A stretch of DNA of 64,000 nt, from contig CP136068.1 of the NCBI GenBank assembly GCA_032622095.1, positions 15,977,729 through 16,041,728 on the forward strand, read 5' to 3'. Both the position numbers and the translations under genes were made by a program. Origin of the DNA: Siphonodentalium dalli (taxonomy: Eukaryota; Mollusca; Scaphopoda; Gadilida; Siphonodentaliidae). The notes beneath the pieces are model-generated. The model searched no databases and was not told where the DNA came from. It saw only the letters and a program-made list of their open reading frames with translations. Below are positions 22,278 to 34,030 of the stretch, piece after piece (positions within the stretch are counted from its first letter, which is position 1; the number at the start of each line of letters is the position of its first letter).

Positions 22278-22374
22278 AAACCCGCCACGCAATATCACTA
22301 CAGCAATATACATACCCACAGCCGCCAGCCAATAGGGTTATCGGGCGTGATCAATTAACACTCAACATTGTACT
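22278..22374. repeat. Inverted copy of the 9455-9530 segment
   Basis: CAATATCACTACAGCAATAT through AGGGTTATCGGGCG is the reverse complement of part of 9455-9530. The adjoining 22374-22440 matches 9389-9454 directly. This is the 3' edge of the Ngaro-like element on the minus strand. Its recombinase, expected next, is not found in the following DNA. Confidence 0.65.
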
Positions 22375-22404
22375 GCCAAAAAGGCATTGCCATGATATAC
22401 GAAA

Positions 22405-24063
22405 TCACCACGAATGAGAGAAGAGGAATAACTCTATATCCACTGCAACTCTCAACATTGTATCGAATTCAGCATAGCGCTGAATTTGCACTTTCTCATC
22501 TGACCATCTACTCAAAATGTCTGCAGATCTATTTTCCTGAGATGATATGTGTACCATTCTGATTTGAAATTCGTTTTTTTGCGGCAGTAAAAAGAATTTC
22601 TCTAAGACACTTCTGTAGAAATTCATTTCGGGTTTTTTCCAAAATTCACCACTGTTACAGACACTTGATTGTCACAAAAAAACAACCATTTCTTATGTTT
22701 GAGACGTGGTCCCCACAGTTTCTAGCACAACCAGACTGTTAACAATTCTAAACAGTTAATACTCAATGATCAATCACGTATACATTCTGAATAAGTATCA
22801 TGTATGTATTCACCATGCATAAACCACCACAACCACTCAACGAAGAATCGCATGAGAGAAATTGATCTGGAGTGGACCATTTTTCCATATCCATCATAGA
22901 AATCCCATTGTATATTTTTAAGAATTCAAACCACCAAGTCAAGTCTTTTTTGACATACAAAGGTATCCTATATCTTACTTGTGTATTCGACATTGAACGC
23001 AGCCAATTCAAAAGGCGCGAAATGAATATTCTACCCGGTTTTACACATGAGGATATGAAATGTAATTTCCCCAGTAAAGATTCTAATTCTTTTCTAGTAG
23101 CTTGTTCTTTGTTCAACCACATTGAAACTATCACTAAGATTTCGTTCAATCTATCTTCCGTTATCGACAACGTTAGAGCATTCGTGTCAAACTGGATACC
23201 CAAGAAAGTCATGACTGTGCTTGGGTAACAAGCTTTTTGAACTGCCCTGCAAAATATCTCTCATGCAAATGAAACTATCTATTGCACACTCGGGCGATTC
23301 ACACCCAGCACAGTCGTCGATATAATTTACTATTTCATAACCAATGGATTTCATGATGAAATTTAAGGAATTTGTCACTCTTTGGCAAATGTATGCCGCA
23401 GATCTGAGCCCCATGCTTAAGACAATATCAAAATAAATCATACCATTCCATTTGAATCCCAATAAGTCAATATCTCCCGGGTCAACGTAAAATTGTCGAA
23501 ATGCTTTTGATAAGTCGATTTTCCAAAAATGCGATCCCTGTCCATGCATTTTTACCAAGGTAACCAAGTTATCGATCGAAGGATATGAAACATTTATGCT
23601 TTCACCCAAATATTCTACCATGGAAATACTGTCATTAACTGCCAAACATTCTGGCAGGCTTAGATCTAATATGATACGTTTCTCTATCGAATTTTTCGTT
23701 TCCACGGTGTTTAATGGAGACAAAACATTGACTTAAAGGGACACTCTATGGATGGCCCTAAAATTCTACCCAAGGACACTTCCTGATTAATATAATCCGT
23801 TAATACAGATTGAAATTGCGTAGCCCCCTTGTGATTACGTACGAGATCGTTTGACATGTGCTCACACAAATATCCGATTGGGAAACCATACCTCAAGAGT
23901 TCACCCAGCTGCATGTCATCATACATAAAGTTTTTAAACATTTGTTGTAAATATTCTACATTGATTCCTGAATAAATTGGTATCTTACACCCTACATAAT
24001 TAGGAACTCCCGAATTCCTAACTTGCTCATTAGCATGAAATAAATCTATAACAAAATTTGATT
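22405..24063 (-). pseudogene. Ngaro/DIRS-like reverse transcriptase and RNase H
   Basis: Read on the minus strand: an N-terminal lead (FMYDDMQLGELLRYGFPIGY) and RT with SHFWKIDLSKAFRQFYVDPG (first Asp), MGLRSAAYICQRVTN and IVNYIDDCAGCES (catalytic YIDD). Then RNase H with FLSCDSSLSGCGG, a DNQ-type block near 22690, and HISSQENRSADILSRW at the end. The G-L-R-S-A and D-L-S-K-A-F-R-Q style is that of YR retrotransposons, not LTR elements. It is broken into at least four frames (24063-23711, 23723-23187, 23212-22763, 22626-22405). The recombinase that should follow is missing here. Confidence 0.88.
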
Positions 24064-24472
24064 TAGCATATTCAGACGTCCAACTATTTCAATTTGAGAA
24101 ACAAATGCACTACGAATTATTTCTGTCTCCCCAGCCACAAATTGACTAAATGTTAAATCATTAAATTTTATATCCCGTGCAACATATTCCATTTGCAACA
24201 TATTCTGCGGACATAACTGTGGATTGATAACCCTATCGTTTTGCTTTAAAGCTAAACCTGACGCACCGCAATTTATCTTGGGGTTCTGCAGTTGCATTTC
24301 ATTAACAGAATAATTATCATCAAACATACAATCAATTTGTAACCCTTTCATTCGTTTTTCAACAGTTTTCATAACATGTTTGTTCTTTTTTATATCAGCC
24401 GTTTTAAATTCATCAACGTTCTTGTTAAATTTGTGAGAATCTTTAGTGATACCTTCAAATGCCCCATTCCTT
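24046..24472 (-). pseudogene. Ngaro-like gag-like ORF, 3' part
   Basis: The minus-strand frame is open from the left LTR-element border. It carries PQNMLQMEYVARDIKFNDLT and FVAGETEIIRSAFVSQIEIV, then GRLNMLNQI, the conserved end of the ORF1/gag-like protein of YR retrotransposons. It stops at 24046 and the RT frame begins at once in another register. Its upstream parts are displaced to 33262-33307 and 36441-36860 by two later insertions. The reading frame stays open across both junctions when one copy of each target site is counted. Confidence 0.8.
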
Positions 24473-24476
24473 CTTA

Positions 24477-24892
24477 TGTACCACTCCCCAGGTTCTTATA
24501 CACTAAGTTGGAACTCTCAGAAAACATGGTGATGACATTTATTAACACAAGTATATACAGGTGAACAGCAAGGCAGCCACGGGAGAATAATATACAATGA
24601 TATCTTCTTAGGAATACGTTCAGAACAAGAGAGAGCTTGGCTCTGTCTAGTATATATGCGCTGAGAGGAAACGCCCTGAACCCCAGATGTCGTGATTTGA
24701 TTGGAACACGTGTGCGCCGCTATCATCAAAACAGGTGGACAATTAATATCCAGTTTTGACGAAAGCAGTGAACTCTAGAGTCAATGACCTAAATCATTCA
24801 CCTCAGAGTTGTTGTTCCCATCATCAGATCAGGACAGTGACCTCCCAGCTAGGATTAACCATACTTACATACGTATCATCGAAAGTATTACA
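24477..24892 (-). repeat. 3' LTR of the gene-less LTR element
   Basis: 416 bp with TG...CA ends, nearly identical to 32843-33261 apart from scattered substitutions and small indels (for example GAGAGAGCTTGG against GAGAGAGAGCTTGG). A purine tract on the minus strand, GAAAAGGGGA (24901-24910), lies about 8 bases inside the border and is a reasonable polypurine tract. Confidence 0.88.
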
Positions 24893-25323
24893 TAACTCGT
24901 ATCCCCTTTTCAAGATTTTTGTCCTAAGACAAAAAACTTTATGAGAGATTTGAACTATCCCATTTGGAATATGAATTTTTCCGAAACAGAAGAATGTCAT
25001 AATCCTAAAAGTTCCCATCACAGGAATGTCACGTCCCGAAAGTTCTTTACTCGAGCGAAACCGTCGATTGCTATGAATTGTTCTGAAACAGAAGAATGTC
25101 CTAATCCTCGAATAAGCTTTGGTTCTGGAGAGTTGGTTCTGATCCAGCATTGGAAGTTAATGGTGCATCTCCCTATTAACCCCGTTTATCTTGGCTATAT
25201 TCTGAATCATCGGTAGATCCAGCGTTGGAGAACAACGGTGCCTTTCCCGGTCATTCCCGTGCATCCTGGCTAGATTCCGAATGAATGATTGATCGATTGA
25301 TCCATATATGACTTCTGTCGGAA

Positions 25324-25840
25324 GTTATAATGGCCTTGTTTCGATACGAAAGTTGAATAAATTTCCAACTTGATCTTGAATTCAGGCATAAATTAATTAA
25401 GAGTCAATATGGTTTAATATCTAGAGTATGACTTCCCGTCATGGCTTAAACCGCCTTGTTCGATACGAAAGTTGAATAAATTTCCAACTTGATCTTGAAT
25501 TCGGGCGTAAATTGGCTAAGGGTCAATATATTGGTGTCTAGTGTAGGACTTCATACGTTGTGTTTAGAAACTAATATCAATTAAGTCTGGTTGGCATTAG
25601 CGTGTTAAAATCACGCTATACGTGTAGAACACGTTTCATTGCACAGAAATGCCCATATAACCGACTAACATTTCAATTTGACCTTGAATTCGGGCGACAT
25701 TTGATAAAGGATCAATATGGTTTAATAATACGAATTTGACTTCCTGTGGAGGGTTATATTTGCCTTGTTTCGATACGAAAGTTGAATAAAGTTCAACTCG
25801 ATCTTGAATTTGGGCATAAATAAACGATCAACATAGTACT
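25324..25840. repeat. Imperfect tandem repeat, GATACGAAAGTTGAATAA units
   Basis: The block CCTTGTTTCGATACGAAAG plus TTGAATAAATTTCCAAC recurs near 25334, 25452 and 25763. It is followed each time by a 'GATCTTGAATT-GGGC-TAAAT' stretch and a 'GACTTC' turn. Partial units lie near 25675. The spacing is irregular (about 120 and 310 bp). Confidence 0.65.
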
Positions 25841-25956
25841 GTCTAGTGTAAAGGACTTCATATACGTTGTGTAAGAACTGAAATGAATTATCTGTGTAAT
25901 TTCAATAGCGTTACAACACGCTTATACGTGTAGAACACGATTTCAACCTTGAAAAT

Positions 25957-26125
25957 GACCATTACCGATTATCATTGTAATTGGGGCATAAAGGCCCACC
26001 TATACCACCATGGACCATTACCGATTATCATTGTAATTGGGGCATAAAGGCCCACCTATACCACCATGGACCATTACCGATTATCATTGTAATTGGGGCA
26101 TAAAGGCCCAACCTATACCATCATG
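25957..26125. repeat. 56-bp tandem repeat, three units
   Basis: GACCATTACCGATTATCATT begins units at 25957, 26013 and 26069. The first two are identical over the 56 bases and the third has small changes near its end. The unit ends CCCACCTATACCACCATG. Recent unequal exchange or slippage is likely. Confidence 0.9.
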
Positions 26126-27207
26126 TACAATTGAACTTGTACAAATGCTCTATAGCATTAAATGTCCCAACTTGTTGGCATCAACGTGTGGAACCACGCA
26201 CTTCGAGTCGAACCTCTATTTCATTGCCGTGAAAATACCAAATTAAATCTCACGGGCCCCGCATTTGGGAGGACCCGTCAAATCACCTTGAAATTACAAT
26301 GTAACCGATTCACATTTCAATTGAAATTCTAACAACTCTTATAAACATAAACAACTCCCACACCAAGGACATTTTATATATATGCCATCGATTATATATA
26401 TATATATATATTCCTTGTGAAACGGAATAAAATGTACAACTCATGAGACAATTTGCTTGGGTTATTGGTTCACATAGCTAATTATATATGGGTTTTTAAT
26501 ACAACCTACTTTACATTATTATCATGATATGTCCCTTTAAGACAATTCAATAGTTCACTATAAAAACTTTAATTTCCTGACATCAGCTATCTCTTTTAAC
26601 GTATTTCCAGTTCATTCTCATATGTCCCTTTGAACTTAAAATCATCAGACAACGACTAACTTATATTTTCATGACCTCAGACAACTCTTAAACGGAATGC
26701 GTAAGCTAGTCTTCATTCACAAGTCCCTTTAACTAAAATCAATAGATAGGTCACCATACGAATTTTAATTTTTCCTGACCACAGCTTAAATGCTAAATGA
26801 AATGTATATAATTACCACTTTAGTTCCTACAGTGCAAACACAACAGGTTCGCAGGGGTGTAAGACAGCAATCAATTTAGCATGCATCAATAACCATGAGA
26901 TCATGTATCTTCTCCCGTGCGGTCAGTGTAAATCTACCATCGTCCCGGGTGGACAGTTTTGACCAGTTTGCATAATTAATACCCTAAGGCCACGTGTTGG
27001 CTAAACGAGGGTCTCGATGTATCATTCAGGAATTTTGACCAAACAATTTGTATGTATCTTAGTAATTGACTTATTTTGTCATTTGAGTTTGATGGGCTAA
27101 GCAGCCAGTTGTGAATTTTTTCTATGGGACGGATATATTTCTCAATGATAATGTTTTCAACATAGCCATGGTTCAAATGTTTTTAAACAGTATAATTTTC
27201 ATGGAAT
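26126..27207. other. LTR-element interior, noncoding
   Basis: AT-rich DNA with a (TA)n stretch at about 26393-26412. It holds weakly similar units around 'CATGACCTCAGACAACTC' and 'TATGTCCCTTTGAACT' (26560-26830). No gene is seen. Confidence 0.5.
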
Positions 27208-30200
27208 TATTATACTTCCATGGTGTAACCAAGGAAGTATATTGTTTTTGTACTGGTGGCGTTTTCCGTTTATTTGGAAATACTCAGAAACTAATGACAG
27301 TAGGAACGTAAAATCTCTAGCGATTGTAGGCATCCAATGTCTACTAAGTATAATGGTATCCGAAACTCGGCCTAATGGATTTTGACGGAGTTATGGCCCT
27401 TTTTCGATTATTTTTCATTTTTCATTATTATTATTATACTCGACAATTTTACAACTCCCTAATATCTGAAAGTATAAGGAGTATCAATCTCAAATTTTGT
27501 GCGTATGTTGGGGTCAAAGTGTTCTAACCTATCGACGCATAATGAATATTGTCCGCGTTTGCCCGGCGGAGTTATCTCCCTTTATCTAAAAAAAATGTAA
27601 TTTTATTATCTCGGAAATTATAAGGAGCAGAATATCGAAAATTGGACCGTGTACACACCTCGATATGCCCTACTGCCAACGGGCATCAACACTTGTGTCC
27701 GCGCTTTCCCTGAGGAGTTACCGCCCATACATAGGGAAACCTCTATTTAATTTACTATGCTGCACTCCCGTATCATTCCAGATAACTGCATTTGGATTTC
27801 ATAGTCGTGTTGACCGTTGTCAGTTTAGTCCGAGAAAGAAAATTGGACAGGGTCGGACATATATTTTGACGATGGGGTGGGGGCAAAAGTTTCGAGAAAA
27901 AATGTTTTGATTGACATTCATCTATTTAAGTATGTGGATTCCCTGAATCAAAACAAACTCATACCGGAAAGGATTTTTTAAATCCGAGAATTATGCAAGA
28001 GTTACGGGCCCTCAAAGTTTGCAATTTGGGCCCATGTGCTTGTTAACACATCCCCTCCGAAGATGTTGAAGTTTGGATGTCATCTGATACGCAAATGTGT
28101 GCAGACTGAAAAGGGCACGCGATGAGCCAAATTTTGCCAGGGTACGTTCAGTATTGTGGGTCAGGGGAGGGTGGTCTGTGGTACAAATTTTTAATTCTTT
28201 TCGGAATCAGATGAAACTTGGAATATAACATCTGCAACAACAGCTGATCTAGAAACTAAAAGAATTTCGAAATTATATTGAAAATTGACAGAGTTACGGG
28301 CCCTCAAAGTTTGCAATTTTGGGCTCATGTGCTTGTTAACACATCTCCTCCGAAGATGTCGAACTTTGAATGTCATCTGATACGCCAATGCATGTAGGCA
28401 GAAGAGAGCACGTGGTGTGCCAAATTTTGCCAGTGTCGGTTCAGCGTTGTGGGTCAGGGGAGGGGCGGTCCGGGGTACCAATTTTTTATTCTTTTCCGAA
28501 TCAGATGAAACTTGGAATATAACATCTACCATACACGATGATCACAAAACTGAAAACAGATCGTAAATCCGTTAAAAAATGGCCGAGATTTGGGCCCTCA
28601 AAATTTTAATATGGACCCATATTCTTTCCAATAACCAAAATGTTATCCGTCTCCGAATCAGACAAAATTTATAACAAACAATCTATGTGAGGAGCTGATC
28701 ACAATACTGAAAACCATTTAAAAATACATTGGAAAATACGGGACCTCAAACTTCGCATTTTGGGCCGGGTTTGACAATTTCCCAATCCCGTTACCCAATT
28801 CCGAGGTAGGGGTGGGGTCACTTACAGACACATAAGATAAACACACACATGATAAGAACAACATATAATCAACATACTTCGTATTTCCGTCCCAAAAATG
28901 CGATTCGTTCAGATCATGATTTTCCCTATTATTATACTTCCATGGTGTAACCAAGGAAGTATATTGTTTTTGTACTGGTGGCGTTTTCCGTTTATTTGGA
29001 AATACTCAGAAACTAATAGCAGTAGGAACGTGAAATCTCTAGCGATTGTAGGCATCCAATGTCTACTAAGTATAATGGTATCCGAAACTCGGCCTAATGG
29101 ATTTTGACGGAGTTATGGCCCTTTTTCGATTATTTTTCATTTTCCATTATTATTATTATACTCGACCCATTTACAACTCCCTAATATCTGAAAGTATAAG
29201 GAGTATCAATCTCAAATTTTGTACATATTTTGGGGTCAAAGAGTTCTAACCTATCGATGTATAATGGATATTGTCCGCGTTTGCCCTGCGGAGGTATCTC
29301 CCTTTATCTAAAAAAATGTAATTTTATTATCTCGGAAATTATAAGGAGCAGAATATCGAAAATTGGACCGTGTACACACCTCGATATGCCCTACTGCCCA
29401 CGGGCATCAAAACTTGTGTCCGCGCTTTCCCTGAGGAGTTACCGACCATAAATAGAGAACACTATACACCAGAATGAATAAACCAAGGTACAGAGCTCTA
29501 AATTTTTTATTGCATATTCAAAATTGGACCAATAATCCTGACTCGAATATACCGCCTAAACATATTTTTACCCAGGACTTTCCGCTTTACGGGGTACGGA
29601 AATATTGCAACTATTTTTCCCGCCAAATCCAAACAGGGTGATGAAAGAGCCAGATAATGTCGTAGCAGGTACATTGACACACTTTATGTACGTCCCAGAA
29701 GTTTGACGGCTATACTATAAATGTAACATACCCAACGGAGAATGCGTGTCAGGGTGGGTTGAGACTTTAAAGAAATACCACGAAAATTGCAAATGGGGGG
29801 AAATTCAAACATCGAGATAATTTTGTTTGATGAGTACATCTGATGGCTAGTGTTCACGCGCATCTAGAGGGCGATTTTCTAATTTCCAGATGGAACGGTT
29901 TACTCGCAACAACACTATATATCATAAATGTGTATACTTATGTAGTCTATCACTAGCCGATTTTTAGCCCCAAATCCAAACGGGTTAATGTAGGAGCGAG
30001 TTTCGCGCAGGAGCATGTAAGCGGGTATTCTGTAGGTACGACTACAAAATTTGACCGCTCTACTATAAACCCCACCTGCTCAAGGGAGTGTTTGTGTCGG
30101 GTGGGTTAAGATTTGGCAAATTCCACCGAAGATCAAATGGGGAAAATTACTCCGAAAATCAGATATTGAGATAAAAACTTTTCGACGAGTGGATGTGATA

Positions 30201-30958
30201 AGTAGTATCTAAACGCAAGATTAGTACGCTTTTTAAAGATTTAGATTGGACGGTTTAACCCTGGTAGCGTATAACGTTGTAACGGGTGATATATATATTA
30301 CTCAAATTCAAAACCTCTCTTCATGACGCAAATTCAAACGGACTTGTCAAGAAGCAAGGCAAATGCATGAACATTCTCACTGATATACTATATAGGTATG
30401 TCCGCTCTACTATAAAAGTAACCTGTTGTCACGATTTGACCTGTCCAAAACATTCCCCGGACAAAAGTTTCCCTAGGTATCAAATTTTGTCGAAATCCGT
30501 TCGTTTTATCGGATTTGACCTTAAACTGACCATTTTGAAGGTCAATGTTAGGTCGGGCCACAATTTGACCCACCCAACAGACTCTCCGGACAAAAGTACC
30601 CCTAGGTATCCCTAGGTATCTGTTTTGCCCGATTTGACCTTGGATTGACGTTTTTGAAGGTCAAGGTCAGGTTGGGGTCACGTCCAAAACACTCCCTAAA
30701 TAAAATTATCCATATTTATCTAATTTTGTAAAAAATCCGTCCAGCAGTTTTCCCTGTCATAGCTAAAAGACAAACAAACAGACAGACAGAAGTCCCAAAA
30801 TATATATTAAATTTAGAAATGGCAAGTGCACCATCAGATCATAAGGCACCAATAAGCATTCGCATAAAGAGGAACACACATATACGCATAACACTCACAT
30901 GGGATGGGATGGGATACCATGGAAGTATATCTGATTCCATGGAATCTGACCTCTAGTT
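27208..30958 (+). repeat. Family A dispersed repeat, composite copy
   Basis: It begins TATACTTCCATGGTGTAACC at 27213 and again at 28933, and ends ATTCCATGGAATCTGACCTC followed by TAG near 30957. It is therefore a 1.7-kb unit followed by a 2.0-kb unit in the same orientation. Inside the first unit, blocks starting TTACGGGCCCTCAAAGTTTG recur near 27998 and 28296. Only short frames are present. The same tandem arrangement appears in the copy ending at 40365. It is nested in the LTR element. Confidence 0.82.
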
Positions 30959-32815
30959 AGGATTATTTTCGGATCCCTTTAAATTCCATTAAAGGTAAGT
31001 TCTCTTTTTTCTTACTATTTTTGTTCCGAGAAATATGTGCCGTCAACAATCAGTTTAGACATATTAGACATATATCCGTTTGGTTGTAACTCACAGACAC
31101 TCAAATAATTCCCGGGACAGATTTTATCATGGCACCATCAATTTTCTATTCATTCTTTTCTTATTTATTATTCAGTTACATTTCTTACTTTCCGACTTGT
31201 CAACTCTGATCAACCTTGGTTTGTTTCGAAACTTGAACACATTAAAACCATTCTGGTTACTTGTGTAATGCGTACATACGATGACGATACATGTACAGCG
31301 ATCTATATATTTTAAAATCGACATTTTAACCCAATCCGGGTGTCATAACCAAAATACCACTAACCATCCGTGTAGATATGTTTGCAAAACATTGGAACCA
31401 TTTGGCTAAATAGAACATTCCTAAACTATACTTCAAACTTCAAGTGACTATAATGTCTTTAATTTTAATTTTTTTTCGAATTACTTCAACTAATTTCTTT
31501 TATTTAAAGATATATCTCGCTGGACGCAACCACTTTCTTGAACAACTGTAATAAATAACTAATGTTTTCAAATGGATAATCTGAGCACAATAAAACTAAT
31601 ATTATACGCTCAATTGACCGACATAACAGCCTTAAAAAAAATTGAACCCACAATTCGTTCAAAAACAAAACTCACTAAACTCATACTGATTAACTTGACA
31701 ACATCCTAAAATCATCAGTAAATTTAATACCTATATAACCTGCATAATGTGTAATAATTTAGACCAGCGTACATGTAACTAATAATACCTCGAAAACAAA
31801 CAATCTTTATTTCAAATCGACGCAACGATTTTTGAAACAATTTGACATAGAAAACGGTGATACAACAGTAATTTCCAAGCATACCTAATATAGAAAAATT
31901 GACGCAACATTTTAAACTATAACTGTGAATTCCCTGAACAACATTTTTGCTTTACTCGCATATTATTCAATGAAAAACTAATATAATCAACAGATTACTC
32001 GTTGTGAGAATGTGTCTTCTTCACCATATCTCTACCCTGCATAATTTAATAATTCACTGGGAGTCATTCTCGCGTAGATTGTCACACCAATCTCCTCCAA
32101 TTCTTGGATACCATAGCGCTGGACAAATAATTTTATCCCAGTGATTATTTCTTCTAGCTGATAACATTTTTCAATTTTAATAATTACGGCCAAATTGCAT
32201 AAAAATTTAGACCAGCGTACAAGTGACTAATAATACCTCGAAAATAAAAACCACTCTTTATTTCAACTTCCATTGATCAACTCATATTTTGACAAGTTGT
32301 TTTAACTTTCTTCTCAACGGGAACAACTAGACTTTATCTATATGGATTGCTTCCTTTAAGTCTACAATTTACTTCAAAGCTAAGCCATTTCCACAGAACA
32401 AGCGACAGGGTGTACCGGAACATAACAATGGTCAATTCACACACAATTTTAGACCAGCTATCATTCATTTAAATGTGACACAACAATTTTTAAATCCTGA
32501 TAACTCGACTCATGAAGAGTTTAGCCAATTTGCACAAAAATTAAGACCAGATCTCATTTATTTCCAATCGACGCAACGATTAATGAAACAACAACAACTC
32601 GAAATAAACATACTGGGACAACAGTAGTTTCTAAGTTTACCTTATATAGAAAAATTGATGGAACCATTTTAAACTATAGTTAAATCTACCTATTTACCTA
32701 TAAAGAGTTGTGAACCAAGCCAAATAATTGCAAATTGCCTCATACCTTGCATTCCTTCCTTCCCTCATTTCTCCCCCGTGACCGCCTGCGTCCATGTCCA
32801 AGAATTCCAAGAAGC
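30959..32815. other. LTR-element interior, noncoding, degenerate repeats
   Basis: Blocks with AGACCAGCGTACA and ACTAATAATACCTCGAAAA recur near 31762 and 32210; CGACGCAACGATT recurs near 31820 and 32570; and TATAGAAAAATTGA recurs near 31890 and 32648. This suggests an old ~400-750-bp duplication. There is no open frame of interest. Confidence 0.6.
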
Positions 32816-32833
32816 GTCTGGGTCGCGGCACCA
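32816..32833 (-). promoter_or_regulatory. Primer binding site of the gene-less LTR element
   Basis: On the minus strand the 18 bases TGGTGCCGCGACCCAGAC lie 9 bases inside the 5' LTR. They are complementary to a tRNA 3' end finishing ...GCGGCACCA, including the universal CCA. I do not assign the tRNA. This site fixes the element's orientation. Confidence 0.8.
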
Positions 32834-32842
32834 TCTCGGGAA

Positions 32843-33261
32843 TGTACCACTCCCCAGGTCCTTATACACTAAGTTGGAACTCTCAGAAAACATGGTGATG
32901 ACATTTATTAACACAAGTATATACAGGTGAACAGCAAGGCAGCCACGGGAGAATAATATACAATGATATCTTCTTAGGAATACGTTCAGAACAAGAGAGA
33001 GAGCTTGGCTCTGTCTAGTATATATGCGCTGATAGGAAACGCCCTGAACCCCAGATGTCGTGATTTGATTGGAACACGTGTGCGCCGCTATCATCAAAAC
33101 AGGTGGACAATTAATAACCAGTTTTTGACGAAAGCAGTGAACTCTAGAGTCAATGACCTAAATCATTCACCTCAGAGTTGTTGTTCCCATCATCAGGTCA
33201 GGACAGTGACCTCCCAGCTAGGATTAACCATACTTACATACGTATCATCGAAAGTATTACA
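32843..33261 (-). repeat. 5' LTR of the gene-less LTR element
   Basis: 419 bp, the partner of 24477-24892, with TG...CA ends on the plus reading (TGTACC...ATTACA). It is followed by the right-hand CTTA target copy at 33262-33265. The two LTRs differ at only a handful of sites by eye, so the insertion is fairly young. Confidence 0.88.
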
Positions 33262-33307
33262 CTTATTTCCCATAATTCCCGCGTTTCTTTATCCAATTGT
33301 TGCTTAA
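33262..33307 (-). pseudogene. Ngaro-like gag-like ORF, middle sliver
   Basis: These 46 bases are the only host-element DNA left between the LTR element (ends 33261) and the piggyBac-type element (starts 33308). On the minus strand they read in frame (KQQLDKETRELWEI) with the gag-like segments at 36441-36860 and 24046-24472. Confidence 0.72.
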
Positions 33308-33651
33308 CTCTTTACTTCCCATAAGCGTCCCTGGACGCTTTGCACTATTTTCCCCATAAGCGCCTGTGGACGCCTCGCAGCATATCCCTAGAAGCGCATA
33401 AGAGCGCGTTACCAGACTTCCCCACAAGCGCTTTAGAGCGCCACACTAGGCCCAGACTGTACTAATGGGTTCGCCCCTATGCTCCCCGCTAGTTTCTAAT
33501 AGAGACCGCCCGGTTATGTCGACTCGTTATTTGCCTATCTAATAACAATAAACGTGGCACCGTGGGCATCGCGCGCGACAGATGCTGTGTTACTTGGGGT
33601 TTATATTGGGGACAGACATCAGTGGTACCATTCTAAGTATTTACGAACAAT

Positions 33652-34030
33652 ATGGCTGCAAAATTTTCGAAACAGCAAGTGATCGACATGTTAATGGGAG
33701 ATGAGAGCAATTTTAGCGGAGATTGCAGTTTCTCGTCATCAGAGAATTCAGATGACGATTACTCTCCACCCGCTACCAGCGACAATCTGACCTCCATCGC
33801 CGATAGTAGCTAGCTTGAATACTAACCCGATTGGCTGGTCATATAAACTTCGAAAGGTATCACTTCCGCCATTTACCCAAATGACAGGGCCAGTTATACC
33901 AGATGAATTCGACACTGATACAGCAACAGCTTTGGACTATTTCAATTTGATGTTCTCGCCATCGAAGTATGCCGAAATAGCCAGGCATACTAACAACTAT
34001 GCCAAGTGGAAAATGGAAGAATATATATAG
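33652..34030 (+). pseudogene. piggyBac transposase, N-terminal fragment
   Basis: The first frame (ATG at 33652) gives MAAKFSKQQVIDMLMGDE and an acidic Ser/Asp-rich stretch to a stop at 33811-33813. The second frame (33815-34030) reads WSYKLRKVSLPPFTQMTGPV, then ALDYFNLMFSPSKYAEIARH and TNNYAKWK. That is the F-x-G-P...DYF-x-L-[ML]-F...I...TN-x-YA lead-in that precedes the catalytic domain in PGBD proteins. It ends at TAG 34028-34030. A frameshift and stop separate the two, and no DDD domain follows. Confidence 0.8.

Larger units (their letters stand above)
24477..33261 (-). mobile_element. 8.8-kb LTR retrotransposon without protein genes (LARD-like)
   Basis: Two near-identical direct repeats, 24477-24892 and 32843-33261, begin TGTACCACTCCCCAGG and end AAAGTATTACA. 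They are flanked by a 4-bp duplication, CTTA (24473-24476 and 33262-33265). A tRNA primer site next to the right LTR shows the element runs on the minus strand. No protease, RT, RNase H or integrase motif is found in the 7.95-kb interior, which instead holds tandem repeats and a family A insertion. Such large gene-less LTR elements depend on proteins supplied in trans. It was inserted into the gag-like ORF of the Ngaro-like element. Confidence 0.87.

Noticed and set aside
22872-23228. 118-codon plus-strand frame
   Set aside because: Antisense to the Ngaro-like RT/RNase H frame.
24824-25150. 108-codon minus-strand frame overlapping an LTR
   Set aside because: Half of it is LTR sequence and the rest contains an internal duplication (FCFRTIH/FCFGKIH). 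No gag or pol motif.
28191-28532. 113-codon minus-strand frame with an internal repeat
   Set aside because: It reflects the tandem blocks inside family A (the same peptide recurs because the DNA recurs), not a gene.
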